Below the pieces are notes generated by a model, which worked only from the letters and a program-made list of their open reading frames with translations, ran no database searches and was not told the DNA's origin. Positions 16,160-25,090 of a stretch of DNA of 64,000 nucleotides are shown piece after piece (the stretch's first letter is position 1; every line of letters begins with the position of its first letter). Source of the DNA: CAKZQX01 sp034436755. Lineage in GTDB: Bacteria; Chloroflexota; Chloroflexia; Chloroflexales; Chloroflexaceae. A program made the position numbers and the translations under genes. Where the stretch lies: NCBI GenBank assembly GCA_034436755.1, contig DAOTVB010000201.1, forward strand, positions 62,001 through 126,000, written 5' to 3'.

Positions 16160-17881
16160 TTACACCCCGGATTCGGGGTGCTGATCCCGCCGGGGGGTGT
16201 CCCCACTCAGCCGTACCAGAATGAGCACCGGTATCATCCCGGCTACCAGGATGCTTAAGGCGGGTACCGCCGCCGCTTCCCAAAAGCCCTCCGCAGCCAG
16301 CAGGTAGGCCCAGATTGCCAGTGTATCCATGCCGAACGGTCGCAGGAGCAGCGTGATCGGCAGTTCCTTCATCACGTCCACAAACACCAGCGTGGCCGCC
16401 GTGAACAGTCCCCGGTTGATAAGCGGCAGGTGAATGCATCTGAGCACGCGGAACGGTCCGGCCCCCAGATTGCGGGCGGCCTGTTCAAGGGTCGGCGTCA
16501 CGGTCTCCAGGCCGGCATCAACACTGCTGTGTGCGACTGCTAGAAACCGCACAACATAGGCATAGATCAACCCGGCCACCGAGCCCGTCAGTAGCAGGCC
16601 GCTGATGAGGCCCCACTCGCGTGCCAATCCGTCCAGCGCCGTCATCGTTAACAACACGCCCACCCCAATCACGGCTCCCGGCATGGCATACCCCAGCGTT
16701 GCCAGCCGCACACCCAGCCGTGCCAGGCGTCCGCCGCTCAACCGGACACTGTGGGCCAGCAGTAGCGCCCACACCAGTGCCGCCAGTGCCGCCAGTATCG
16801 CCAGCGTGGCGGTTGTGATCATATAGCGCTGGAAGGCCACATTCAGCGTGCCGCCCGGCCCCTGCCGTACCAGTTCATCCAGGGTCCAGAGCGTCAGTTG
16901 CAGCGTGGGCAGCACAAACGCCACCGCCAGCACCAGACCGCACCCGGCGGTTGCCAGCCGGCCAGACCAGCCATGCAGCACCACCGGCACCGGACGCGGA
17001 GCCTGTCCACCCGTCTGCGTATAGCGCGCCGGCCCGCGCAAGGCCCGTTCCAGCACGAGCAATAATAGCGCGGCTCCACACAGCAAGGCTGCCAGTTCCA
17101 TCGCTGCTGCGCGGTTCATCATACCCTCCCACACCCGAAATACCCCCTCGCTCAATGTGGGATAGGTGAAAAAGCGCACAGTGGCAAAGTCGCCCAGGGC
17201 TTCCATCATTGCCAGAGCCGCACCTGCCACAAGCGCCGGACGTGCCAGCGGTAGTACAAGCCGAAAAAACGTCTGTGTGCGGTTCAGGCCCAGGATGCGA
17301 GCCGCATCGAAGGTATGGGCTGACTGAGCACGAAACGCAGTGCGAGCCAGCAGGTAGACATAGGGATAGAGCGTGAGGGTCAACACCAGGACGGCACTCC
17401 AGCCGGTGTAGATGTTCGGAAACCAGACCTCCGGCCCGAACCAGGCGCGCAGCATGGATTGTACCGGCCCCACGAAGTCAAAGGTGGCGATAAAGACAAA
17501 TGCCAGAATGTAGCCCGGCAGCGCCAGCGGCAGCAGCAATGCCCAATCGAACAGACGCTGCCCCGCAAAGCGATAGGCCGTGACGAGCCAGGCCAGCCCC
17601 GTCCCGAGCATAAATGTTCCAACGCCGACCCCCAGGACCAGCAGCAGCGTGTTGCGTAGCATGATCGGCAGGAGCGTGGCCCAGAGGTGGGCCCAGATAT
17701 CGCGGGTAGGATTGAGCAATTCGCTCGCAACGACACCCAGCGGCAGTAACACCAGGATGGTGAGCAGCAGGATAATGCCCCGCTGCCCCCATCCCGGCCA
17801 CACGCTTATGATCCGGCTCCAACGCTGTGGCCGGCCATGGACTGCCGCCGACCGCAAGCGATGGATCGATAAGTGCTTCAT
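16160..17881 (-). CDS. fbpB: Ferric iron ABC transporter permease (two-domain)
   Basis: A 573-residue inner-membrane protein with two fused binding-protein-dependent permease domains (about 60-280 and 330-560), each ending in an EAA-type loop: DAARILGLNRTQTFFRLVLP and EQAARNLGAGPFRVLRCIHLP. This double layout is standard for FbpB. It follows the fused binding-protein gene by 12 nt and is clearly in its operon. An inverted repeat CACCCC-GGATTC-GGGGTG sits in its last codons (about 16163-16181) and might act as a weak two-way terminator with fbpC. Confidence 0.9.
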   Translation of the reverse strand: MKHLSIHRLRSAAVHGRPQRWSRIISVWPGWGQRGIILLLTILVLLPLGVVASELLNPTRDIWAHLWATLLPIMLRNTLLLVLGVGVGTFMLGTGLAWLVTAYRFAGQRLFDWALLLPLALPGYILAFVFIATFDFVGPVQSMLRAWFGPEVWFPNIYTGWSAVLVLTLTLYPYVYLLARTAFRAQSAHTFDAARILGLNRTQTFFRLVLPLARPALVAGAALAMMEALGDFATVRFFTYPTLSEGVFRVWEGMMNRAAAMELAALLCGAALLLLVLERALRGPARYTQTGGQAPRPVPVVLHGWSGRLATAGCGLVLAVAFVLPTLQLTLWTLDELVRQGPGGTLNVAFQRYMITTATLAILAALAALVWALLLAHSVRLSGGRLARLGVRLATLGYAMPGAVIGVGVLLTMTALDGLAREWGLISGLLLTGSVAGLIYAYVVRFLAVAHSSVDAGLETVTPTLEQAARNLGAGPFRVLRCIHLPLINRGLFTAATLVFVDVMKELPITLLLRPFGMDTLAIWAYLLAAEGFWEAAAVPALSILVAGMIPVLILVRLSGDTPRRDQHPESGV

Positions 17882-17893
17882 CGTTGGCAGGTG

Positions 17894-19966
17894 TTAATTG
17901 CTTGCGACTGTTTCATCGAAACCATACCCCGTCTCCGCAAGCAACTCCAGCGCAGCGGCCTGATTAGTGCCATATGCTGCCAGTGGCAGCGGGTCAACCT
18001 GCCACGCGCCAAATTCGGCGATAACCGGATGCACCTCGGCGTCCGGGTTGGCCGGGAACTCATGATTGCCCCCCGAAATCGTGTCACTGGCCGCGCCCTG
18101 GCCCTCTGTCGCCAGCCACTCCATCAGCGTGATCGCATTCTCCTTGTTGCGGGCACTCGCCAGCACCCCCATTGCGACCACATTGCGATGCACACCCGTG
18201 GTTTCCTGGTTGGCCCAGACGATCCGGATCGGGAAGCTGGGATTTTCATCGCGGATGCGGCCCAGGTAGTAGTGGTTGGTGATGCCGGCATCACAGCCGC
18301 CCGCCTCCATGGTTTCCAGAATGCGCGTGTCGCTGTTGATGTAGGTCGGGTTGTTTGCCACCCAGCCGTTCACGATCCGCCGGGCCTCCTCTTCCCCCTG
18401 GTTCGCAATGATGCCGGCAACCAGCGCAATGGTGTAGATGTGGCTGGCCGGGCGTAAACATAACCGATCGGCCCACTGCGGTTCGGCCAGGTCGGCGTAG
18501 GTCGTCGGGATCTCTTCCTCGCCCACGTTGGCCGGATTATAGACCAGGGTACGCACACGCTGTGAGAGCGCCACCCACTGCCCTTCCGGGTCGCGCAGGT
18601 TCTCCGGAATGGTTTCCGCAATAATTTCCGAGTCAACCGTGGCAAGCACGCCTTCATTCGCCAGCAGTTCAATACTGCCGCCGTCGATGGTAATTACAGC
18701 ATCGGCAGGCGACTGCTCACCCTCAGCCAGAATGCGTTCCACCAGCGATTGGGTCGAACCCTGCGAGATCAGCACTTCGATACCCGTTTCGGCCGTGAAG
18801 CGCTCCATCACTTCTTCGACTGCGCCATAATGCCGTGCCGAGTAGACATTGACCACCGGGTTGCCCACCGGCGCAAACGCGGATTCTTCCGCTGCGGAGT
18901 CTTCCGCCGCCGGATCGAGGCCGGGAGTACCACCCAGCGCGCCCGCGATGGTGTCGATGTTGTAGCGCATCAGGCCGATGTAGGTCTCCCCTTCACTGCC
19001 CTCCTCACCCAGCGCATCGGAGTAGAGTTCACCGCCAATCTGCACATCCACGCCTTCGGCCTGTGCGCCTGCCTGCACTGCTTCAATCGTATCCGGCGAG
19101 ACGATATTCTCCGCGAAGATGGCGGGCACCTCATTCGCCACAATCGTGTCCACCAGATTCTGGATGTCGGCGGCACTGGCTTCGGTCTCCGTGCTGATGC
19201 CCTGCACCGCTTCCACCTGGAAGTCGTAGGTGCGCCCGAAGTAATTGAACGCATCGTGCCCGCTAATGATGATGCGGTTCTCTTCCGGGATGCTCTCGGC
19301 CACCGCCGCGACATATTCGTGAGTCTCCTCCAACTCCGCCTGATACACTTCGTTGAGCGCGGCGTACTCATCGGCGTTGGCCGGGTCTTCGGCCGCCAGC
19401 GTGTCGGCCATCACCTGCGTGACCTCCATCCAGAGCTGCATATCGTTCCAGATATGCGGGTCATAGGGCAGGTTGTTCTCCGGCTCCCATTCGAGCAACT
19501 GGTCTTCCGGCAGGCGATCCCCGACACCGACGACCACCGTCTCGTCACGCTCGCCAATCTGCTCCAGCAGTTCGTCCATCTGCGCTTCCAGGCGCACGCC
19601 GTTGTAGAAGATGATATCAGCCGTCTCGAACAGTTCGATATCGCCCTCGGTGGGCACGTAGGTGTGCGGGTCGATCCCCGGTCCCAGGAGACTCTCGACC
19701 TCGAACAACTCACCGCCTCCCAGGTTCATAAGCGTATCCGCGATATGGCCGGTCGTGGCGACCACCACCAGTGGCTCACCGCCACCATCGGCTGCTTCTG
19801 TTTCGGCCGTAGGCTCGGCGGCTGCCGGTTCTGCTGCTTCTGGCTCGGCGGCTGCCGGTTCCGTTGCTTCTGGTTCGGCCGGGGGCTGAGTATTGCAGGC
19901 CGCCAGAATTATCATGAGCACCAGACAAACTACACCCCACAGGTGCCATCCATACTTGCCGCGCAT
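17894..19966 (-). CDS. Fused TroA/ZnuA-type and FbpA-type metal-binding lipoprotein
   Basis: A 690-residue lipoprotein joining two unrelated binding-protein folds. Signal peptide 1-23 with lipobox LAAC (Cys24), a Glu/Ala/Pro linker to about 62, then a TroA/ZnuA-like domain (64-345) with probable metal ligands His101 (DPHTY), His171 (DPHIWND), His237 (SGHDAFNYFG) and Asp317 (YSDALG). It has no His-rich loop, which favours Mn or Fe over Zn. A second linker leads to an FbpA/FutA-like domain (370-690) with VYSARHYG at 374-381 and the tyrosine pair in NHYYLGR at 564-569, the usual ferric ligands. The start MRGKYG is chosen for the signal peptide; an ATG ten codons earlier is possible. It is the first gene of the fbpB operon and divergent from the Mn/Fe ABC genes, so it may serve both transporters. 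Confidence 0.9.
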   Translation of the reverse strand: MRGKYGWHLWGVVCLVLMIILAACNTQPPAEPEATEPAAAEPEAAEPAAAEPTAETEAADGGGEPLVVVATTGHIADTLMNLGGGELFEVESLLGPGIDPHTYVPTEGDIELFETADIIFYNGVRLEAQMDELLEQIGERDETVVVGVGDRLPEDQLLEWEPENNLPYDPHIWNDMQLWMEVTQVMADTLAAEDPANADEYAALNEVYQAELEETHEYVAAVAESIPEENRIIISGHDAFNYFGRTYDFQVEAVQGISTETEASAADIQNLVDTIVANEVPAIFAENIVSPDTIEAVQAGAQAEGVDVQIGGELYSDALGEEGSEGETYIGLMRYNIDTIAGALGGTPGLDPAAEDSAAEESAFAPVGNPVVNVYSARHYGAVEEVMERFTAETGIEVLISQGSTQSLVERILAEGEQSPADAVITIDGGSIELLANEGVLATVDSEIIAETIPENLRDPEGQWVALSQRVRTLVYNPANVGEEEIPTTYADLAEPQWADRLCLRPASHIYTIALVAGIIANQGEEEARRIVNGWVANNPTYINSDTRILETMEAGGCDAGITNHYYLGRIRDENPSFPIRIVWANQETTGVHRNVVAMGVLASARNKENAITLMEWLATEGQGAASDTISGGNHEFPANPDAEVHPVIAEFGAWQVDPLPLAAYGTNQAAALELLAETGYGFDETVASN

Positions 19967-20133
19967 ACATCCTTCGCTTTCTAGGTATGCTCCCATTGCT
20001 GTTCTTCCAACTCACAAACCGACCTGTCCAACCTTACGGCTGGGGGAGAACGCGAGGTACGTTCCGGCTTGAGCACCGGCCACCGCATGCGTTCCGTTCC
20101 TGTGAACCGTTGTTTGTGTGAATGGTTGGTATT

Positions 20134-20162
20134 AGCATATACGAACGTTTTTGATTTGTCAA
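20134..20162 (-). promoter_or_regulatory. Promoter of the fused binding protein
   Basis: Minus strand TTGACA (20157-20162), 17 nt, TATGCT (20134-20139), overlapped by AGCATATAC on the plus strand. It leaves a leader of about 160 nt before the start at 19966. Confidence 0.75.
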
Positions 20163-20210
20163 CACACAATGATTGTGCTCGCAAAGCACATTCTATGACA
20201 GTTTTATTTC

Positions 20211-20239
20211 TTGACAAGTCTTCTTTTCATTGCTACACT
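20211..20239 (+). promoter_or_regulatory. Promoter of the Mn/Fe ABC operon
   Basis: TTGACA (20211-20216), 17 nt, TACACT (20234-20239). Just downstream lies AGCATATACTAATAT (20248-20262), a variant of the motif overlapping the divergent promoter at 20134. Binding there would block the transcript start. Confidence 0.7.
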
Positions 20240-20380
20240 CACATATCAGCATATACTAATATACCCGTCCACATGACCAGACCAGTCCCGCTATCATACG
20301 TGATAGCGGTTCCGACGTACTGTCTGTGCCGGCTCCTGGTCGTTTGTATCGTCGCATTGAGTGAAAGGAATACGGCTGTG

Positions 20381-21127
20381 ATGGCAACGTCTCCTCCGGT
20401 CATCGATGTAACTGACCTCACGGTTGCCTACCGTGAGCAGCCCGTGCTGTGGGACATTGACTTCACCGTACCGCCCGGTGTGTTGCTGGCGATTGTCGGA
20501 CCGAACGGCGCGGGCAAGACCACGCTCATTAAAGCTATTCTTGGGCTTATTCCACCGGCCGCCGGGCGCGTGCTTGTCGCGGGCAAGCCCTATCATGAAC
20601 AGCGGCGGCTGGTAGGCTATGTGCCCCAGCGTGGGAGTGTGGATTGGGATTTCCCCACCAATGTGCTGGATGTGGTGATGATGGGGCGCTATGGCACGCT
20701 GGGCTGGATCCGGCGTCCCGGCCGCCGCGAGCGTAGCCTGGCGCGGAAGGCGCTTGAGCAGGTCGGCATGACCGACTTCGCCGATCGGCAGATTAGCCAG
20801 CTTTCCGGCGGGCAGCAGCAGCGCGTCTTTCTGGCGCGGGCACTGGTGCAGGATGCCGAGATCTACTTTATGGATGAGCCGTTCCAGGGCGTTGATGCCA
20901 CAACGGAGCGGACAATCGTTGCCCTGCTGCGTGAACTACGTGCCCGGGGCAAAACCGTGGTGGTAGTGCATCACGACCTCTCGACCGTCACTGACTACTT
21001 CGACTGGGTGACGCTGCTGAACGTGCGGCGCGTGGCGCATGGCCCGGTGTCGGAGGTATTTACTGAGCATAATCTGGGGCTGGCCTACGGCGGGCATGTC
21101 AACTTTGTCCCGCAGGCCGGCCCATAA
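20381..21127 (+). CDS. Mn/Fe/Zn ABC transporter ATPase
   Basis: ATPase of a cluster-9 (SitB/MntB/ZnuC-like) metal importer, about 248 residues. It has Walker A GPNGAGKTT, the segment VDWDFPTNVLDVVMMGRYG characteristic of the Mn/Fe branch, signature LSGGQQQR, Walker B IYFMDEP and switch VVHHD. The start at 20381 (MATSPP) has GAAAGGAA ten bases upstream; the open frame further upstream crosses the promoter and is not coding. First of three genes (ATPase and two permeases) spaced 11 and 1 nt apart. The cognate binding protein is presumably the TroA half of the divergent fusion gene, since no separate one exists here. Confidence 0.93.
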   Translation: MATSPPVIDVTDLTVAYREQPVLWDIDFTVPPGVLLAIVGPNGAGKTTLIKAILGLIPPAAGRVLVAGKPYHEQRRLVGYVPQRGSVDWDFPTNVLDVVMMGRYGTLGWIRRPGRRERSLARKALEQVGMTDFADRQISQLSGGQQQRVFLARALVQDAEIYFMDEPFQGVDATTERTIVALLRELRARGKTVVVVHHDLSTVTDYFDWVTLLNVRRVAHGPVSEVFTEHNLGLAYGGHVNFVPQAGP

Positions 21128-21138
21128 GGAGCCACTTG

Positions 21139-22062
21139 ATGGAATACCTGCTTGATCTGGTCTTTGACTATAATGTGCGCAATATCGCGCTCGGCTCGGC
21201 GGTGCTTGGCATCATCAGCGGGGCGCTGGGCTGCTTCGCGGTGCTGCGGCGGCAGGCGCTGCTTGGCGAGTCGGTGTCGCACGCTGCATTGCCCGGGATC
21301 GTGCTGGCTTTTATGGTGTTTGGCACCCGGGCATCGCTGGTGCTCCTGCTCGGTGCGGCTCTGGCGGGGTGGCTGGCCATGCTTAGCCTGATCGCCATTG
21401 TGCGTCTGACACGCATCAAGGACGACGCGGCCTTTGCGCTGCTGATGTCGGTCTTTTTTGGCGGCGGGTTGGTATTGCTTACCATCGTGCAGAAATCGAC
21501 TATGGCTGGACAGAGCGGGCTTGATTCCTACTTGTTCGGTCAGGCCGCCGCGCTGATGACGGATGATGTTCTTACGATGGGCGGCATGGGTCTGTTGATC
21601 CTGACCATGCTGCTGCTCTTCTGGAAAGAGTTCAAGCTCTTGAGCTTTGACCGGGCCTTTGGTGCCAGCCAGGGCTTTCCGATGCTTACGCTGGATGTGC
21701 TGCTGACTGCGCTGCTGGTGCTATCGACGGTCATCGGCCTGAAAGCGGTGGGCGTGGTGCTGATGAGCGCCATGCTGGTTGCGCCTGCTGCTGCCGCGCG
21801 CCAGTGGACCAACCACCTGGGGCTCATGGTCGCGCTGGCCGGGTTGTTTGGCGCGCTGGCCGGGGTTAGTGGTGCGCTGATCAGTACACTGGCGCGTGGG
21901 CTGGCAACTGGCCCCGCCATTATTGTCTGCATTAGTCTGCTGGTCATCTGCTCGCTGCTGGTGGCACCCAACCGGGGACTGGTGTGGGAGTGGCTCCAGA
22001 CACACCGCAACCGACAGCGGCTGCGGGCTGAACTGCGAACACTGCAAGAACCGGAGGTGTAG
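21139..22062 (+). CDS. Mn/Fe/Zn ABC transporter permease 1
   Basis: A 307-residue ABC-3 family permease with eight or nine membrane helices. Typical features: LGIISGALGCFAVLRRQALLGES near the start, followed by SHAALPGI, and GLKAVGVVLMSAMLVAPAAAAR in the second half. AAGGAG seven bases upstream selects ATG 21139. It is followed at once by a second, different ABC-3 permease, so the channel is probably a heterodimer, as in SitCD or MntCD. Confidence 0.93.
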   Translation: MEYLLDLVFDYNVRNIALGSAVLGIISGALGCFAVLRRQALLGESVSHAALPGIVLAFMVFGTRASLVLLLGAALAGWLAMLSLIAIVRLTRIKDDAAFALLMSVFFGGGLVLLTIVQKSTMAGQSGLDSYLFGQAAALMTDDVLTMGGMGLLILTMLLLFWKEFKLLSFDRAFGASQGFPMLTLDVLLTALLVLSTVIGLKAVGVVLMSAMLVAPAAAARQWTNHLGLMVALAGLFGALAGVSGALISTLARGLATGPAIIVCISLLVICSLLVAPNRGLVWEWLQTHRNRQRLRAELRTLQEPEV

Positions 22063-22063
22063 G

Positions 22064-23194
22064 ATGCTGGAAGAGCTGCTTGGTCTGCGGACCTCCCAGA
22101 TCGAAGTTATCACGCTGGGGATGCTGGTCGCCGTCACCTGTGCGCTGGTAGGTGTGTTCCTGACGCTGCGCCGCATGGCTATGATGGGTGATGCCATTAG
22201 CCATACGGTCTTTTTTGGGATTGTCGCGGCTTTCCTGCTGGTGCGCAATATTGACTCGCCCTGGCTCCTAGTAGGAGCCACGGCTGTTGGGGTGTTCACC
22301 GTCTGGCTGGTCGAACTGCTAACCCAGACGCAGCGGGTGCGCGAAGATACGGCCATCGGGGTGGTGTTTCCCTTCCTCTTCAGCCTGGGAGTTATTCTGG
22401 TGTCGATGTTTGCCCGAAATGCGCATATCGACACCCATGTCGTGCTGCTGGGCGAGCCGGCGCTGGCTCCTTTCGACCGGCTGGAACTGTTCGGGATCGA
22501 TTTGCCTCGCACGATCTGGGTAATGGGGGCGATCCTGTGCATTAACCTGGTGTGCATTAGTCTGTTTTATAAAGAACTCAAACTCGCCACCTTCGACGCG
22601 GGACTGGCGGTAGCGCTGGGCTTCTCGGCCCCCCTGATTCACTACGGCCTGATGACGCTGGTATCGCTGACAGCAGTCGGGGCGTTCGACGCGGTGGGCG
22701 CCATTCTGGTCATTGCCTTCCTGGTGGGGCCACCTGTGGCCGCCTATCTGCTTACCGACCGGCTGCTACCAATGATTGGGATCAGTATGCTGATCGGGGC
22801 AATAAGCGCGGTGAGCGGCTACTTTGTGGCCCGCGCGTTGGACAGCACGATCTCCGGCGCGATGGCGTTGATGGTGGGGGTATGGTTTACGCTGGTCTTT
22901 CTGATAGCGCCGGAACGCGGCGTACTGGCAGTACTAGAGCGGCGCCGGCATCAGAAGTGGGAGTTTGCCCAGCAGGTATTGGCCATGCATCTGCTGAACC
23001 ACCCTGCCGATGCATTGGAGGAACGTCATATCGATCATATGTACCGTCACCTGCGTTGGGAGCCCGCCTTTGCGCAGGCTGTGCTGCGGCGGGCACAAAA
23101 GCGTGGGCTGGTCGCGCTAATGAACGAGTATCTGGAACTGACTCCGCGGGGTCAGCAGCTTGCCCATCAGTTGCTGGCGCGGGTGGGGGCATAG
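22064..23194 (+). CDS. Mn/Fe/Zn ABC permease 2 with C-terminal winged helix
   Basis: A 376-residue ABC-3 permease (about 1-280: LRRMAMMGDAISHTVFFGI, VGAFDAVGAILVIAFLVGPP) followed by a cytoplasmic extension of roughly 90 residues. The extension, from RRRHQKWEFAQQVLAMHLLN to the end (LELTPRGQQLAHQLLARVGA), has the helix-turn-helix and wing pattern of DtxR-family N-terminal domains but no metal-binding domain. The start ATG 22064 follows GGAGGTGTAG and the previous stop by one base. Such tails are known on some metal permeases; a role in gating or DNA contact is speculative. Confidence 0.9.
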   Translation: MLEELLGLRTSQIEVITLGMLVAVTCALVGVFLTLRRMAMMGDAISHTVFFGIVAAFLLVRNIDSPWLLVGATAVGVFTVWLVELLTQTQRVREDTAIGVVFPFLFSLGVILVSMFARNAHIDTHVVLLGEPALAPFDRLELFGIDLPRTIWVMGAILCINLVCISLFYKELKLATFDAGLAVALGFSAPLIHYGLMTLVSLTAVGAFDAVGAILVIAFLVGPPVAAYLLTDRLLPMIGISMLIGAISAVSGYFVARALDSTISGAMALMVGVWFTLVFLIAPERGVLAVLERRRHQKWEFAQQVLAMHLLNHPADALEERHIDHMYRHLRWEPAFAQAVLRRAQKRGLVALMNEYLELTPRGQQLAHQLLARVGA

Positions 23195-23308
23195 GCATAG
23201 TCGCTCCATGTTGCGCCAGACTCTGGCACAGAACCCCACATGTGACTCCTGGTTAACCGCAAGATGTTGCCCCGACCACCTGGTCAGGGCATGAGTGCCC
23301 GCCGGACA

Positions 23309-24328
23309 TCAGGCGGGTGGGTGCTGCGGCAGACAGGGCTCGCCCAGACAGTGATGCACTTCGACACTCATATGCGTGATGTCGGCCACCCGGGCGATAA
23401 GCTGCTTGTAGTGGTCCGGTGGCTGGGGGTAGTGCGTCACCACCGCCACAATTGCCGCCAGGTGCTGCGGTCCAACCCGCCAGACGTGGAGATCGGCGAC
23501 CCGGTTATCCGCATCGGCTTCGATGGCCGTCTGGATCGCGGTGACAGTAGCCGGATCAACGTCGCTGTCCAGCAAGATCGTGCTGGTGTCGCGTAGGAGC
23601 CCGTATGACCAGCGGGTAATGACAACTGCGCCCACAATACCCATCGTGGCATCCATCCAGGTCCAGCCCAGCAACATCCCGGCCACCAGCGCCACAATCG
23701 CCAGCAGCGAGGTCAGCGCATCAGCCAGGACATGCAGGTAGGCCGCGCGCAGGTTATGATCATGCTGATGTGCTGCGTGCGGGTGTGCGTGATCGTGGTC
23801 GTGGTCGTGATCATGCGCGTGATGGTGATGATCATGATTGTGGTGGTGATCATGCCCGTGATGGTGGTGATGATCATGGTCGCGCAGCAGGAACGCGCTG
23901 AAGAGATTGACCGCCAGACCAATCACCGCTACCGCAATCGCTTCCGGAAAATGGATCGTCACATCGGTGAAGAAGCGTTGCACCGACTCGACCAGCATCA
24001 CCAGGGCCACAATAGCCAGGGCCACCGCGCTGGCAAACCCGCCCAACTCGCCGACCTTGCCGGTGCCAAAGCTGTAGCGCGGGTTATCAGCATGGCGGCG
24101 CGCATAACGGTAGGCAAACAGCGTAATCCCCAGGGCGACCACATGCGTGCCCATATGCCAGCCGTCGGCCAGGAGCGCCATTGAGCCGAACAGGAGTCCA
24201 GCGGTAATCTCGATCACCATCATGCTGAACGTCAACCCGACGACAATCCGGGTGCTGCGTTCCCCCTGCCGGGCATCCGGCGCAAAATGGTGCTGGTGCT
24301 GCCACTGCTGCAGATGGTGGATATGCAT
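23309..24328 (-). CDS. dmeF: CDF-family Co/Ni(Zn) efflux protein
   Basis: A six-helix cation diffusion facilitator of 339 residues that exports divalent metals by proton exchange. It belongs to the DmeF branch: N-terminal HHF, MMVIEITAGLLFGSMALLADGWHMGTHVVALG with the transport-site HxxxD residues, SFGTGKVGELGGFASA, a long His/Asp loop (about 150-193) between helices four and five, and LRAAYLHVLADALTSLLAI with the second site. A short Cys/His tail (VEVHHCLGEPCLP) closes it. It is downstream of feoC across a family C repeat and may be the last gene of the feo transcript. A deleted copy lies at 11462-11648. Confidence 0.93.
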   Translation of the reverse strand: MHIHHLQQWQHQHHFAPDARQGERSTRIVVGLTFSMMVIEITAGLLFGSMALLADGWHMGTHVVALGITLFAYRYARRHADNPRYSFGTGKVGELGGFASAVALAIVALVMLVESVQRFFTDVTIHFPEAIAVAVIGLAVNLFSAFLLRDHDHHHHHGHDHHHNHDHHHHAHDHDHDHDHAHPHAAHQHDHNLRAAYLHVLADALTSLLAIVALVAGMLLGWTWMDATMGIVGAVVITRWSYGLLRDTSTILLDSDVDPATVTAIQTAIEADADNRVADLHVWRVGPQHLAAIVAVVTHYPQPPDHYKQLIARVADITHMSVEVHHCLGEPCLPQHPPA

Positions 24329-24355
24329 AGGTCGTTTCCTTATCTCCTTGTGCTA

Positions 24356-24608
24356 AGAGACTGTCTGAAACGGTGGTTCGCGTCGGTCATCCGTCATGAT
24401 GGTTGCCCGGATACACCGGACAGCGCCCCAGGAGTCCCGGCTTCAGCCGGTGTGCGGACGGAACCGGCTGAAGCCGGGACTCCCGCTCCGGAGCCGTGCG
24501 GGAGCGATCTCCATATGCGGACGAATTGGTTCATGATTGCTCCCGCATGACGGGCGGGACGGGGTACCAGGCCAACCTCCCCATGACCCACGCTTTTCAG
24601 ACAGTCTT
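24356..24608. repeat. Family C MITE-like element 1
   Basis: Bounded by AGAGACTGTCTGAAA and TTTTCAGACAGTCTT, inverted. Inside are AGTCCCGGCTTCAGCCGG and its complement CCGGCTGAAGCCGGGACT, which can fold back. It sits between feoC and dmeF. Confidence 0.85.
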
Positions 24609-24614
24609 TAAGAA

Positions 24615-24899
24615 CTACCTGCCGGCATGTCCTGTGCGTTCCTCCGGCGGCACAAGCATAATCGTGCGCGGCATCTTCCCGGCAAAGGAACAGCATCCGC
24701 CGGCGGTATCACAGGATGGACCAGATGAATCGCACGAGCAACTCCCACCGGACTGTACCTCTCTCAAACGACCTTTGCGAATCCAGTAGCCAATCATTCC
24801 GTCAAGCGTGCCCGGATCGACCTGCAGTTGGGCCGCCAGATCGTTCATGTTAAGCGGTTCGCGCGCCGCTTCAAACGCCTGCAATACCTGATGGAGCAT
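24615..24899 (-). CDS. feoC: FeoC-like winged-helix protein
   Basis: A small (94-residue) FeoC-type protein, thought to help control the FeoB ferrous transporter. The winged helix spans about 1-50 (MLHQVLQAFEAAREPL, MNDLAAQLQVDPGTLDGMIGYWIRKG); a Cys-rich stretch GGSCSCDSSGPSCDTAGGCC follows and may bind an Fe-S cluster, as proposed for FeoC. The start at 24899 is set by GGAGG just upstream. It lies 560 nt after feoB on the same strand; the gap holds hairpin repeats that could separate or weaken cotranscription. Confidence 0.82.
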   Translation of the reverse strand: MLHQVLQAFEAAREPLNMNDLAAQLQVDPGTLDGMIGYWIRKGRLREVQSGGSCSCDSSGPSCDTAGGCCSFAGKMPRTIMLVPPEERTGHAGR

Positions 24900-24915
24900 T
24901 TTGTCCTCCATTGCA

Positions 24916-25007
24916 AGAACAGACAAACAAAGAACAGAGAACAAACCGGTTGGTCCATCACGGTATGCCACCCGCGCTGCTCTCTGTTCTTTTGTTCTGC
25001 GTTCTCT
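24916..25007. repeat. Family E fold-back repeat 1
   Basis: Complementary arms around AGAACAGAGAACAAACCGG and CTCTCTGTTCTTTTGTTCT enclose a short core (CCGGTTGGTCCATCACGGT). A second copy is at 44929-45019. Confidence 0.7.
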
Positions 25008-25090
25008 ACATCTACTTTCAACCAGATAATCACGTAACTGCGTTAGCTCAGTTCACCTGCACCGCCCACAGGCTGAAATCGCTCTGAAAT

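Noticed and set aside
18749..19984. A 411-codon open frame on the plus strand
   Set aside because: It is the mirror of the fused binding-protein gene; the opposite strand has clear domains, ligands and a lipobox, while this frame shows none.
23732..24184. A Val/Met-rich frame opposite dmeF
   Set aside because: It reads the complement of the His/Asp codon run in dmeF.
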